A DNA stretch of 64,000 nt from Zunongwangia sp. HGR-M22. GTDB taxonomy: Bacteria; Bacteroidota; Bacteroidia; Flavobacteriales; Flavobacteriaceae. The notes beneath the pieces were generated by a model that worked only from the letters and a program-made list of their open reading frames with translations, made no database searches and was not told the DNA's origin. Below are positions 9,229-18,013 of this stretch, in pieces. Location: NCBI RefSeq assembly GCF_027594425.1, contig NZ_CP115159.1:718501-782500 (forward strand). Reading direction: 5' to 3'. The first letter of the stretch is position 1. Every line of letters starts with the position of its first letter. The position numbers and the translations under genes were made by a program.

Positions 9229-9250
9229 GAATTTTAAATCTCTCTAAATT

Positions 9251-9913
9251 CTAATGCGCATCTTCTTTTAAAAGCTCGGGAAATTTTTGTTTGAATTTAT
9301 TGATTCTTGGTATAGAAACGTTGCGTATGTAAGGATTTTCTGGATGATTTTTTTCGTAGTCCTGATGGTAATCCTCTGCAACCCAAAATTTCTGAAAAGG
9401 TAAAATTTCAGCTGCAATCGGCTTATCATAATTCTTGGCAACTTCAGCTTTTACTTTTTCTATTGTTTTCTTTTGCTCTTCATTTTGGTAAAATATAATA
9501 GAGCGATATTGCGAACCGTGATCTGGTCCCTGTCCATTAACCTGTGTAGGATTTTGCGATCCAAAATATACGCGAACTAATGTCTCGAAACTCACAACTT
9601 CTGGATTATAAATAATCTCTACACTTTCCGCATGGCCCGTCCTACCGGTATTACTTTGCTCGTAGGTTGGATTTTTGGTATGTCCTCCTGAATAGCCAGA
9701 AATCGATTCTTTTACACCTTTTACACTTTCGTAAACGGCTTCTACGCACCAAAAACAACCACTGGCAAAATAGGCTTTCTCTAGTCCATTTTCTGAAGGA
9801 ACTTCAACGGGATCTGCATTCGCTATTTCCGGTTTGGTAACTGTTTTGTTTTGCGCATTATTTCCGCAGGCAAAAAGAACCAGACTTATAGTTGTTAAAA
9901 AAAATCGTTTCAT
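9251..9913 (-). CDS. msrA: Peptide-methionine (S)-S-oxide reductase, lipoprotein form
   Basis: MsrA repairs the S-epimer of methionine sulfoxide in proteins. The catalytic motif GCFWC is at residues 52-56 (nucleophilic Cys53), followed by the family blocks SGYSGGHTKNPTYEQ, GRTGHAE and DHGSQYRS. A lipoprotein signal peptide (MKRFFLTTISLVLFAC, lipid Cys16) precedes the domain, so this copy should act outside the cytoplasm, anchored to a membrane. Its electron donor is not encoded here. It lies 7 bases after a Cys-containing lipoprotein gene on the same strand, probably in one operon, and a terminator follows. Total length 220 residues, longer than cytosolic MsrA because of the export signal. 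Confidence 0.95.
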   Translation of the reverse strand: MKRFFLTTISLVLFACGNNAQNKTVTKPEIANADPVEVPSENGLEKAYFASGCFWCVEAVYESVKGVKESISGYSGGHTKNPTYEQSNTGRTGHAESVEIIYNPEVVSFETLVRVYFGSQNPTQVNGQGPDHGSQYRSIIFYQNEEQKKTIEKVKAEVAKNYDKPIAAEILPFQKFWVAEDYHQDYEKNHPENPYIRNVSIPRINKFKQKFPELLKEDAH

Positions 9914-9920
9914 GTTTTAC

Positions 9921-10487
9921 TTAATTTTTTGTAAAATTACCTTCTAATGTTTTCTTTCCGAAGATGGCATAATCTTTAGCGATTTTTCCATCAATTTTAA
10001 AGCCTATCCAATCAAGTTCCAATCCATCTTTTTTAGGATTTAGTGTTGCTATAGGATCGTCTATAGAAAAATCTTCCCAAGGTAAATTTTTGTCTTTATT
10101 TTTAGAAGATGGGCTTACATAATAAGCGTGGTAAACATTATCCTCTTTTTCAAATCTTACATTAATATAAATTTGATTTGGCTGAAGGCAGAATTCAGAA
10201 TTTCCGGTAAGGCTTACTTCAATGCAATAACAGTTGCACGCTTCATCTAACTTATCTTCTTTAGTATATCTCCCTGAAATTTCTCCGGCAGCGCTATTAG
10301 TTTTAGAAGTGTCTATCGAATCTGAAAGATTATCAATATTATCATAGCGATTAATATCATTTTCTTCATCTACTTCTCGCTCGTTACTTTCAACCTTAAC
10401 GTCAGGATTTGTAGAGTTTTCTTTATTTTCATTTTTACAGGCAAAAGCCAGTAAAGCGAAAAAGATTATAAAAGATTTCTTTATCAT
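9921..10487 (-). CDS. Predicted lipoprotein upstream of msrA
   Basis: A 188-residue protein with a lipoprotein signal (MIKKSFIIFFALLAFACKN), an acidic Asn/Asp/Ser-rich linker, and a small domain containing a CNCYC cysteine cluster, a further CLQPNQIYINV segment, and an aromatic-rich C-terminus (LELDWIGFKIDGK). I do not recognise a named family. The clustered cysteines could form disulfides or bind metal outside the cytoplasm. It is separated from msrA by 7 bases and very likely co-transcribed with it. A shared role in periplasmic oxidative damage is inferred only from that pairing. Confidence 0.72.
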   Translation of the reverse strand: MIKKSFIIFFALLAFACKNENKENSTNPDVKVESNEREVDEENDINRYDNIDNLSDSIDTSKTNSAAGEISGRYTKEDKLDEACNCYCIEVSLTGNSEFCLQPNQIYINVRFEKEDNVYHAYYVSPSSKNKDKNLPWEDFSIDDPIATLNPKKDGLELDWIGFKIDGKIAKDYAIFGKKTLEGNFTKN

Positions 10488-10595
10488 GAATTTTTGCGTT
10501 AGTTACCAAGTAAAGTTAAGTTTTTAAGCTTGCTTTATTGTGAAATACTTGTTAATCAATATTGTTGCTGTTTTCAATATTGAAATTTGGTCATA

Positions 10596-10637
10596 AAAAA
10601 ACTGCTTAGAAATATTGAATATCTCTAAGCAGTTTTT
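10596..10637 (-). terminator. Hairpin terminator after the CdsZ-like gene
   Basis: AAAACTGCTTAGA and TCTAAGCAGTTTT form a perfect 13-bp stem with a 12-base loop and T/A-rich flanks, 29 bases after the stop at 10666. Confidence 0.88.
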
Positions 10638-10665
10638 GATATGATTGAATCAAATTTCTAAGCGA

Positions 10666-11445
10666 TTAGATGCTTTGGAAAAGTTTGTCCATTTTTTCTT
10701 TTTCTTCTTTCGCAAGATCTTCATCTACAAGAATACGACCACTGTGCTCGTCTGTGATGATTTTCTTTCTTCCGGCAATTTCCATAATAACCTGTGGCGG
10801 AATAGTAAAATAAGATCCTCCAGATGCACCACGTTCTACCGGTACAATGGCTAGTCCATTTTTAACATTGGTACGAATGCGCTTGTAAGCTTTTACTAAA
10901 CGGGTATCAATTTCTGTTTCGTATTGCTCAGATCTATCGATTAGTGCTTGTTCTTCTTTCTCAGTTTCGGCCAAGATAGCATCAAGTTCTCCTTTTTTAT
11001 GCTCTAAGTGAGCCTCACGATCTTTAAGTCTTTCTTGAGTTTGCTCAATAATCTGCTTTTTTTGCTCGATTTGAACTTTGTACTCTTTGATGTGTTTCTC
11101 TGCAAGTTCGATTTCTAACTCCTGAAATTCAACTTCTTTACTTAATGCGTTGAATTCTCTGTTGTTACGAACATTTTTTTGCTGCTCAGAATATTTTTTG
11201 ATGGTCGTTTTAGACTCGTCAATAAGATTCTTCTTGCTTTTAATATCGGTGTTTATCACATCGATATCATCATCTAATTTTTGTAAACGTTTATTCAGTC
11301 CGGCTACTTCATCTTCTAAATCCTCTACCTCTAAAGGAAGTTCGCCTCGCACGTTTCGAATTTCATCAATTCTGGAATCTACCAACTGAAGATCGTATAA
11401 AGCTCTTAACTTCTCTTCTACAGTAAGATCATTTTTCTTTGCCAT
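10666..11445 (-). CDS. Coiled-coil protein of the C4-type zinc-ribbon (CdsZ-like) family, cysteines lost
   Basis: A 259-residue protein. Residues 10-190 form a long antiparallel coiled coil rich in Lys, Glu and Leu. The C-terminal part (VERGASGGSYFTIPPQ, then KIITDEHSGRILVDE) aligns with the C4 zinc ribbon that ends this family, but each CxxC position is replaced: the whole protein contains no cysteine, so it cannot bind zinc in the usual way. Other family members bind nucleic acid or affect peptidoglycan and division; the role here is unknown. It follows the Nif3-like gene by 2 bases, an arrangement I recall as common in Bacteroidota. Confidence 0.85.
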   Translation of the reverse strand: MAKKNDLTVEEKLRALYDLQLVDSRIDEIRNVRGELPLEVEDLEDEVAGLNKRLQKLDDDIDVINTDIKSKKNLIDESKTTIKKYSEQQKNVRNNREFNALSKEVEFQELEIELAEKHIKEYKVQIEQKKQIIEQTQERLKDREAHLEHKKGELDAILAETEKEEQALIDRSEQYETEIDTRLVKAYKRIRTNVKNGLAIVPVERGASGGSYFTIPPQVIMEIAGRKKIITDEHSGRILVDEDLAKEEKEKMDKLFQSI

Positions 11446-11447
11446 AC

Positions 11448-12542
11448 TTAAATATACTTGATAGGATTGCTATTTGTCTCTGCTAAAATAAGTGCAAAAT
11501 TACTAAATTTTTTCGTTAAAAAAGAATATAGTAAATTTTTTGTAAATTGTTCACTTTCATAGTGTCCAATATCGGCTAAGATGATGTTTTTCTCGGCTTT
11601 ATAAAAGTCGTGGTATTTTAAATCTGCCGTGATGTAGATATCTGCACCGGCTCTTTTTGCATTTTCGATCGCAAAAGCGCCACTTCCACCTAAAACGGCA
11701 ACTTTTTTAATAGGTTTTTCTAAGAATGCCGAATGTCTTACGCAACCCGTATTAAATGTTGATTTTATAGAATTTAGAAAGGATTCTTCATCTTGTGGTT
11801 CTTCCAATTCTCCAACCATTCCCATACCTAAGTGCTGATTTGTGTTTTCCAGCGTATAGATTTCGTAAGCAACTTCTTCATAGGGATGAGATTTGAACAA
11901 CGCGTTTAAAACTTTGCCTTCTAAATGCGCTGGGAATGTAATTCCTATTTGTGTTTCTTCTTCGTAATGAATAGTACCTCGTTTGCCAATTACGGGATTA
12001 GCATTTTTATTTGCTTTAAAACTTCCCTGCCCGTTTACATTATAACTGCAGTTATCATAATTTCCTATGCTGCCGCCGCCAACTTCAAAGAGTGCTTTTC
12101 TAACATTTTCGGCATCATTTTTAGGAACATAGGTGAGTAGTTTTTTGATGCTGTTTTTCTTCGGAATTAAAATTTGTCGATTTACGAGCCCGATTTTCTC
12201 ACAAATCATATCGTTCACACCTTTATATTGATTGTCTAAAGCTGTATGGATTGCATAGATTGCGATATCATTTTTTATAGCTTTCAACACCACTCGTTCA
12301 ACATAGTTCTTTCCCGTAATTTTTTTAAGTCCAGAAAATATAATTGGATGAAAACTGACAATAAGGTTGCAATTCTTAGCAATAGCTTCATCTACGGTTG
12401 CCTCAAGAGTATCTAAGGTTACTAAAGCTCCGGTGGCTTCAGCATTTTTATCACCTACTAAGAGCCCAACATTATCAAAGTCCTCAGCATAATTTAATGG
12501 AGCAAATTCTTCAATTTCTTTTATGATATCCTGAATAATCAT
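11448..12542 (-). CDS. Nif3-like dinuclear metal centre protein (DUF34)
   Basis: A 364-residue member of the Nif3/YbgI family, toroidal hexamers with a two-metal site; the reaction is uncertain, with proposals including GTP cyclohydrolase I type 2 and metal insertion. Metal ligands are visible as VSFHPIIF (about residue 65), AIHTALDN (about 100) and ADIGHYESEQF near the C-terminus. A middle insert of roughly 100 residues (about 135-235, ending HPYEEVAYEIY) is the PII/CutA-like domain found in longer bacterial members. It is the first gene of a two-gene unit with the coiled-coil protein. ATG start at 12542. Confidence 0.92.
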   Translation of the reverse strand: MIIQDIIKEIEEFAPLNYAEDFDNVGLLVGDKNAEATGALVTLDTLEATVDEAIAKNCNLIVSFHPIIFSGLKKITGKNYVERVVLKAIKNDIAIYAIHTALDNQYKGVNDMICEKIGLVNRQILIPKKNSIKKLLTYVPKNDAENVRKALFEVGGGSIGNYDNCSYNVNGQGSFKANKNANPVIGKRGTIHYEEETQIGITFPAHLEGKVLNALFKSHPYEEVAYEIYTLENTNQHLGMGMVGELEEPQDEESFLNSIKSTFNTGCVRHSAFLEKPIKKVAVLGGSGAFAIENAKRAGADIYITADLKYHDFYKAEKNIILADIGHYESEQFTKNLLYSFLTKKFSNFALILAETNSNPIKYI

Positions 12543-12727
12543 ATTTTTAAATTTTGAAAACCTTATTTAGGTGTTTTTATCAATTTTTTAAAGACTGATA
12601 AGCTTAAAATATAATGTATTAATTTTTAGGATTTATATCTTCTGAAGTTAACAATAACATATATTTTTTTCAAAAGCTAAATCGATAAAAATTCGATTTC
12701 AAAGATAAATATTATAGCCTGCATAAT

Positions 12728-13723
12728 ATGAATTTACTACGAAAATTACTTTTCCCATTTGCTCTTATCTACGGCGTAATTGTTTGGTTTAGGAATAAAT
12801 TTTTTGATGCTCGAATTTTAAAAAGCGCCTCATACGATTTCCCGGTGATTTGTGTCGGGAATCTAAGTGCGGGAGGAACCGGTAAATCCCCTATGATAGA
12901 ATATTTACTTCGGAAGTTAAATTACAAAAATATCGCTGTTCTAAGCAGAGGCTACAAAAGATCTACTGAAGGTTTTTTACTATTAAATGGAAATGAAAAA
13001 GCCATTGAAACAGGAGACGAACCTTTACAATTTAAAACTAAATTTCCAGAAGCTAAGATTGCCGTTGATGCCGATCGTAGGAACGGAATTGCGGAATTAA
13101 GAAAACGAAATGCTGAAATTATACTTCTAGATGATGCTTTTCAACACCGCAAAGTAAAGGCAGGATTTAATATTTTACTTACAGCTTACGGCGATTTATA
13201 CGCGAATGATTTTATGTTGCCTACAGGGAATCTTAGAGAAACATATTCTGGTGCAGATCGTGCACAGGTAATTGTGGTCACGAAATGCCCAGAATCGATT
13301 ACACTAAAAGAACGAGAACATATAAGATTTAAACTTCAGATCAAGCAATATCAGGAATTGTATTTTTCAACTATAAAATATGCTGAAAAAATATCTGATG
13401 GTAGGAAGCAATTTTTATTCGATAAATTAGCCTCCAATTATACTGTAGTGACCGGCATAGCCAAGCCAGGACCTTTTATTTCTTTTCTGAAAACCAAAAA
13501 TGCGAATTTTGAACATCTTAAATTTGCCGATCATCATAATTTCACCGACGCTGAAATAGCTACCCTAAACACCAAAGAATTTATTCTGGCGACCGAAAAA
13601 GATTTTATGCGCTTAAAAGGAAAAATTAACGCGCCTTTATTTTATGTTGCTATTGAAACCGATTTTGTTGAAAATGAAGAACACTTTTTGAAGCGCATAA
13701 ATAAATTTATCGCAGAATTTTAG
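12728..13723 (+). CDS. lpxK: Tetraacyldisaccharide 4'-kinase
   Basis: LpxK phosphorylates the 4' position of the lipid A disaccharide precursor at the inner membrane. The 331-residue protein starts with a hydrophobic anchor (LLRKLLFPFALIYGVIVWF) and carries the P-loop GNLSAGGTGKSP near residue 48. The LDDAFQHRKVKAGFNILL segment holds the DDxxQHR family motif. Length and order of motifs are normal. It is a single gene on the plus strand, back to back with the Nif3-like gene (185 bases between starts) and converging with the histidine kinase. It is the only lipid A gene in the window. Confidence 0.95.
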   Translation: MNLLRKLLFPFALIYGVIVWFRNKFFDARILKSASYDFPVICVGNLSAGGTGKSPMIEYLLRKLNYKNIAVLSRGYKRSTEGFLLLNGNEKAIETGDEPLQFKTKFPEAKIAVDADRRNGIAELRKRNAEIILLDDAFQHRKVKAGFNILLTAYGDLYANDFMLPTGNLRETYSGADRAQVIVVTKCPESITLKEREHIRFKLQIKQYQELYFSTIKYAEKISDGRKQFLFDKLASNYTVVTGIAKPGPFISFLKTKNANFEHLKFADHHNFTDAEIATLNTKEFILATEKDFMRLKGKINAPLFYVAIETDFVENEEHFLKRINKFIAEF

Positions 13724-13783
13724 TTTGAAAACTATAGCGTATAAATGTGTAAATTTCTGAAAGGATGATACGAAAATTAGATT

Positions 13784-16012
13784 CTAAGCATTTTTGATGC
13801 TAAGATGTTTGTTTATTTTGCGATAAAACTCGTCTGTTTTATAAGGTTTTGGGATGATGTCATTAAAACCATTTAGATAAAACTCATCCAGATTGTCATC
13901 TAAAGTTACCGCGGTTAATGCGATAATCGGTATTTTAGAATTAAATTTTCTAATTTGTTTTGTGGCCTCAATTCCGCTAATACCAGGCATGTGAATATCC
14001 ATCAACACTAAGTTGAAATTAGCATTCTTTACCATTTCTATAGCTTTAGTACCGTTATCTGCCACTTCACACACCGCATTTCTTTTCTCTAAGATTTTTT
14101 TGGTAATCATTTGATTGATCTTATTATCCTCTACTACAAGGATTTCTTTACCAACTAAAGAATCACCACCATTTTCTACAAGATTAGGGTCGTTCCCTTC
14201 AGCAGGAGTTGCAGATTCAGTTACCAAAAATTTTAGATCAAACCAAAATTTGGATCCTAGTCCAAGCTCACTTTCTAAATTTATTTTACTTCCCATCAAA
14301 CTAAGGAGGTTCTTTACAATAGATAAGCCTAAACCGGTACCGCCAAATTTTCGATTAATTTGAGTAGATCCCTGAATAAAGTTTTCAAAAATAGTTTCTT
14401 GCTTTTCTTTCGAAATCCCTTCACCATTATCCTTAATTTCGAAGCGTAGATGCACATCATTTATACTTTCTCTAATTTGAGTAACCGTTATCCAAATATC
14501 TCCGTTTTCAGTAAATTTAATAGAATTACCAATTAGATTAATTAAAATTTGTGAGAGCTTAAGCGGGTCACTCTTTAATTTCTGCGGAATGGATTTATCA
14601 AAATCAAAATGAATATTAATATTCTTATCATTAGCAGAATTTTTAAGGGCTACTAGTACATCTGAAATTCTTTTCTCAAGATCAAAATCAGAATATAAAA
14701 CTTCAACTTTATTTGCTTCTAATTTATTAAGATCAAGTATGTTATTAATAAGACTTAGCAAATATTCTCCTGAAAATTTTAGGGAGTTTAAATGTTCCTT
14801 TTGATTAGCTGTAGGATTTTCTTCTAACAAAAGATGTGTGAGCCCCGTAACTGCATAAAGTGGAGTTCTAAGCTCGTGGGTAATTGTGCTTAAAAACTGA
14901 GCTTTGGCTTTAGTGGCACGCTCTGCATTTTCCTTAGCGATGGTAAGCTCTCTATTTTTCTTTTGAAGTAAACCATTTGCTCTTGCTCTTAGATTGTTAT
15001 TTTTATAAAGAGATAAGGTAAGTAGAGATAATATAGTAATTAAGGCTACACTTAAAATGGTGGTTAGTTTGTTTACTTTAAGAGATCTTTCGTTTTCTTT
15101 TCTTTTTTCAGATAATTCTTTGATTTCGCTTCTAAGCGCATCATTGCCGTAAGCTTTATAAGATTCATTGCCTAGGGATCTTTTATTAACTTCAAAAAGT
15201 CGATATCTTTCCTTATTGGCTAATTTTAGATAGCTAAGTGCTTTAGCATCGTGTTGTTCCGCTTCATAAATATTGCTAAGAATATTAAAGTTGCTCATAA
15301 CCATGCCGTGAAACTCATTCTTTTTCGCAGCATTTAAACTTAATTTAGCATATTTTTCAGCTTCGCTCGTGTTGTTTCGAGCTAATTCTGTTTTTGCTAG
15401 ATAGTAATATAGTCGGCTATATTCATAAGGAGAACCAATAGAAGTTATACTTTTGCCAGCTTTTTTAAAGTATGTAAAAGCTTTGTTAGCAGCATTTTCT
15501 AAGTTTAATGCAATTATCCCTCGCTGAAGGTTTAGTAAGGAGAGATATTTCTCTAAATTTTGATCGTTTGATTTATTATAATGTTTTTCAGAAAGATTTA
15601 AATAATCTAAGGCAGCCTTTTTGTTGTTCTGAAGTGTGAAAATTTTAGAAAGGCTAAGATAGCTGTAAGCAAGACCAGTTTCGTCTATAATTTCTCTTTG
15701 TATAGCGATAGCTCTATTAATTGAAACTATGGCATCATCATAATCATGAAGTATATATTCAAGCTTAGAGGTAATGCTGCTAGCTAAAGCAGTATACCTT
15801 TTGTGATTGATATCCTGAGCTAATTTTAATGATCGGTTAAGTTCATCAGTGGCTTTATCAAATTGGTATTTGTTAACAGAAACTTCTGCTTGTTTTAATA
15901 AACTATCAATTTGATGGGTGATTTCTTCTCTATCTTGTTTCTTTTGGGCATTGGAAGAAAAAACTAAAAAGCACGAAAATAGCAGGAAATACGTAAGATT
16001 AAACTTATTCAT
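13784..16012 (-). CDS. TPR-containing hybrid sensor histidine kinase/response regulator
   Basis: A 742-residue hybrid kinase. A signal peptide (about 1-22) leads into TPR-like helices (about 30-290) in the periplasm. A single membrane span lies near 315-335, then a coiled coil, a HisKA domain with phospho-acceptor His in TITHELRTPLY (about 375), a HATPase with DNGEGI and GGTGLGLSIV, and a C-terminal receiver with LVLMDIHMPG (Asp near 670) and the conserved ALTA and KPY residues. No DNA-binding domain is present, so output needs a partner. It starts 42 bases after the gap stop and may be the last gene of lipA-gap-kinase. The ligand is unknown. Confidence 0.92.
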   Translation of the reverse strand: MNKFNLTYFLLFSCFLVFSSNAQKKQDREEITHQIDSLLKQAEVSVNKYQFDKATDELNRSLKLAQDINHKRYTALASSITSKLEYILHDYDDAIVSINRAIAIQREIIDETGLAYSYLSLSKIFTLQNNKKAALDYLNLSEKHYNKSNDQNLEKYLSLLNLQRGIIALNLENAANKAFTYFKKAGKSITSIGSPYEYSRLYYYLAKTELARNNTSEAEKYAKLSLNAAKKNEFHGMVMSNFNILSNIYEAEQHDAKALSYLKLANKERYRLFEVNKRSLGNESYKAYGNDALRSEIKELSEKRKENERSLKVNKLTTILSVALITILSLLTLSLYKNNNLRARANGLLQKKNRELTIAKENAERATKAKAQFLSTITHELRTPLYAVTGLTHLLLEENPTANQKEHLNSLKFSGEYLLSLINNILDLNKLEANKVEVLYSDFDLEKRISDVLVALKNSANDKNINIHFDFDKSIPQKLKSDPLKLSQILINLIGNSIKFTENGDIWITVTQIRESINDVHLRFEIKDNGEGISKEKQETIFENFIQGSTQINRKFGGTGLGLSIVKNLLSLMGSKINLESELGLGSKFWFDLKFLVTESATPAEGNDPNLVENGGDSLVGKEILVVEDNKINQMITKKILEKRNAVCEVADNGTKAIEMVKNANFNLVLMDIHMPGISGIEATKQIRKFNSKIPIIALTAVTLDDNLDEFYLNGFNDIIPKPYKTDEFYRKINKHLSIKNA

Positions 16013-16054
16013 TTTACAGCTAACTGCTAAAGATTGCTGCTAAATATACAGAAA

Positions 16055-17056
16055 TTAATATAAAGACGAAATTAAATCTATTAACCTGCTAGAATATCCA
16101 ATTTCATTATCATACCAGCCAATGAGTTTGATTAGTTTTCCATCGATTACAGAGGTCATTTCGGCATCAAAAATACATGAATGTGTATTGCCTGAAATAT
16201 CTTTAGAAACGATAGGATCTTCGGTATAACTTAAAATTCCGCGCAAAGAATTTTCTGAAGCATTCTTGAAAATATGATTCACTTCTTTAATTGAAGTTGC
16301 TTTAGTGACATTGATAGTCATATCGGTTAACGAGCCATTAGGTACAGGAACTCTTATTCCGCAGCCACCAATTACGTTACTTAGATCTGGGAAAATAGAG
16401 GTTAACGCTTTTGCAGCTCCCGTGGTTGTTGGGATAATCGATTGTGTTGCAGCTCTACTTCGTCGTAAATCTCGATGGGGTTGATCGTGTAAGCTTTGAT
16501 CTGACGTAAAAGAATGTACGGTGGTTATATAGGCCTGTTCTACTTTAAAATTCTCGTGAATCAACTTTAACATAGGTGCAGCATTATTTGTAGTACAGGA
16601 AGCATTAGAGATAATGTCTTCGCTTCCGTCTAAAATATGCTCATTAACACCTAGGACTACCATTTTAATGGTTTCGTCTTGTGGAGGTACCGATAAAATT
16701 ACTTTTTTTACACTTCCGTTAAGATGATTTTTAAGTTCTGGCCGGGTTTTAAATTTTCCGCTAGCTTCAACGACCACATCTACTTCCGTAGCACTCCAAT
16801 CGATTTTTGAAGGATGATCTTGATTAAAAACCGCAGTTTTTTTTCCGTTTACTATTAAAATATTTTCTTCCGTAGCAATTTCGGCATTAAAAATACCATG
16901 TACACTATCGTACTTTAGAAGATGGGCTAGTGTTTTTGCATCGGCTAAATCATTTATCGCAACCACATTTATTTGAGGATGGTCAATAAGTAGCCTAAAC
17001 AAATTTCGACCTATTCGGCCAAAACCGTTAATTCCCAGATTAATATTTTTAGGCAT
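16055..17056 (-). CDS. gap: Type I glyceraldehyde-3-phosphate dehydrogenase
   Basis: A 333-residue GAPDH, which oxidises glyceraldehyde 3-phosphate with NAD(P) and phosphate in glycolysis. NINGFGRIGRN-type binding loop (here LGINGFGRIGRN, residues 7-18), Asp in INDLAD (NAD preference), catalytic Cys154 in SNASCTTN, and the closing WYDNEIGYSSR block are all intact. It is 2 bases downstream of lipA, so the two are translated from one message. Flavobacteria often hold more than one GAPDH; whether this is the main glycolytic copy cannot be told here. Confidence 0.95.
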   Translation of the reverse strand: MPKNINLGINGFGRIGRNLFRLLIDHPQINVVAINDLADAKTLAHLLKYDSVHGIFNAEIATEENILIVNGKKTAVFNQDHPSKIDWSATEVDVVVEASGKFKTRPELKNHLNGSVKKVILSVPPQDETIKMVVLGVNEHILDGSEDIISNASCTTNNAAPMLKLIHENFKVEQAYITTVHSFTSDQSLHDQPHRDLRRSRAATQSIIPTTTGAAKALTSIFPDLSNVIGGCGIRVPVPNGSLTDMTINVTKATSIKEVNHIFKNASENSLRGILSYTEDPIVSKDISGNTHSCIFDAEMTSVIDGKLIKLIGWYDNEIGYSSRLIDLISSLY

Positions 17057-17058
17057 TG

Positions 17059-17937
17059 TTAGTTGATGTGCTTTTGGGCTTTGTAAGAAGATCTTACCAG
17101 TGCGCTACTTTCTACATGTCTAAATCCAAGATCTAAACCAATAGCTTCATATTTCTTAAATTGATCTGGAGTGATAAATTGCTTTACTGGCAAGTGACGT
17201 TTACTTGGCTGTAAATATTGGCCAATTGTAACTACATCTACGTTTGCATCTTTAAGATCGTGTAGTGTTTGGATAACTTCTTCTTCAGTTTCGCCAAGAC
17301 CAAGCATAATACCCGATTTTGTACGATTAATGCCCTGATCTTTTAAATAACGCAACACTTCTAAAGAGCGATCGTATTTAGCCTGGATTCTAACTTCGCG
17401 AGTTAAACGGCGTACGGTTTCCATATTATGAGAAACAACCTCTGGAGCTACTTCTACAATACGATCTATATTTCTGGTATTTCCCTGGAAATCTGGGATA
17501 AGTGTTTCTAGCGTGGTTTCAGGATTCATTCGGCGAATTGCTTTTACGGTTTCCGCCCAAATGATCGATCCCATATCTTTTAAATCATCCCGGTCTACAC
17601 TTGTAACCACCGCGTGCTTAATCTTCATTAGTTTAATAGAACGTGCTACTTTTTCTGGTTCATCCCAATCTACCGTTTCTGGTCTACCGGTTTTTACACC
17701 ACAAAATCCACAAGATCGAGTACAAATATTACCTAAAATCATAAAAGTGGCTGTTCCTTCACTCCAACATTCTCCCATGTTAGGGCAACTTCCCGATGTG
17801 CAAATTGTATGTAGATCGTATTTATCTACAAGACTACGTAATTCGGTATATTTTTTACCTGTAGGAAGTTTAACACGAAGCCATTTCGGTTTTCCTTTAG
17901 GAGCTGTTTTAGAAGGTGTAAGTGTTTCTGTACTCAT
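17059..17937 (-). CDS. lipA: Lipoyl synthase
   Basis: A 292-residue radical SAM enzyme that inserts two sulfurs into protein-bound octanoyl groups, maturing the lipoyl domains of 2-oxoacid dehydrogenases and GcvH. Both clusters are visible: the auxiliary one in CTSGSCPNMGEC (Cys46, 51, 57) and the SAM cluster in CTRSCGFC (Cys72, 76, 79). The C-terminal RSSY serine ligand is present. It precedes gap by 2 bases. A -7 box TATCTTTG at 17955-17962 lies just upstream, indicating its own promoter downstream of the sigma factor gene. Confidence 0.97.
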   Translation of the reverse strand: MSTETLTPSKTAPKGKPKWLRVKLPTGKKYTELRSLVDKYDLHTICTSGSCPNMGECWSEGTATFMILGNICTRSCGFCGVKTGRPETVDWDEPEKVARSIKLMKIKHAVVTSVDRDDLKDMGSIIWAETVKAIRRMNPETTLETLIPDFQGNTRNIDRIVEVAPEVVSHNMETVRRLTREVRIQAKYDRSLEVLRYLKDQGINRTKSGIMLGLGETEEEVIQTLHDLKDANVDVVTIGQYLQPSKRHLPVKQFITPDQFKKYEAIGLDLGFRHVESSALVRSSYKAQKHIN

Positions 17938-17954
17938 AGCAAAAATCTCTTATT

Positions 17955-17962
17955 CAAAGATA
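17955..17962 (-). promoter_or_regulatory. Bacteroidota -7 box for lipA-gap
   Basis: On the minus strand the sequence reads TATCTTTG, an exact TAnnTTTG match, 18 bases before the lipA start codon. No clear TTG -33 box is present at the usual spacing. Confidence 0.55.
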
Positions 17963-18013
17963 CAATATTCTATCTAATAGCATAATTAGACGTTGATAGT
18001 TTAAGAACCTTAA

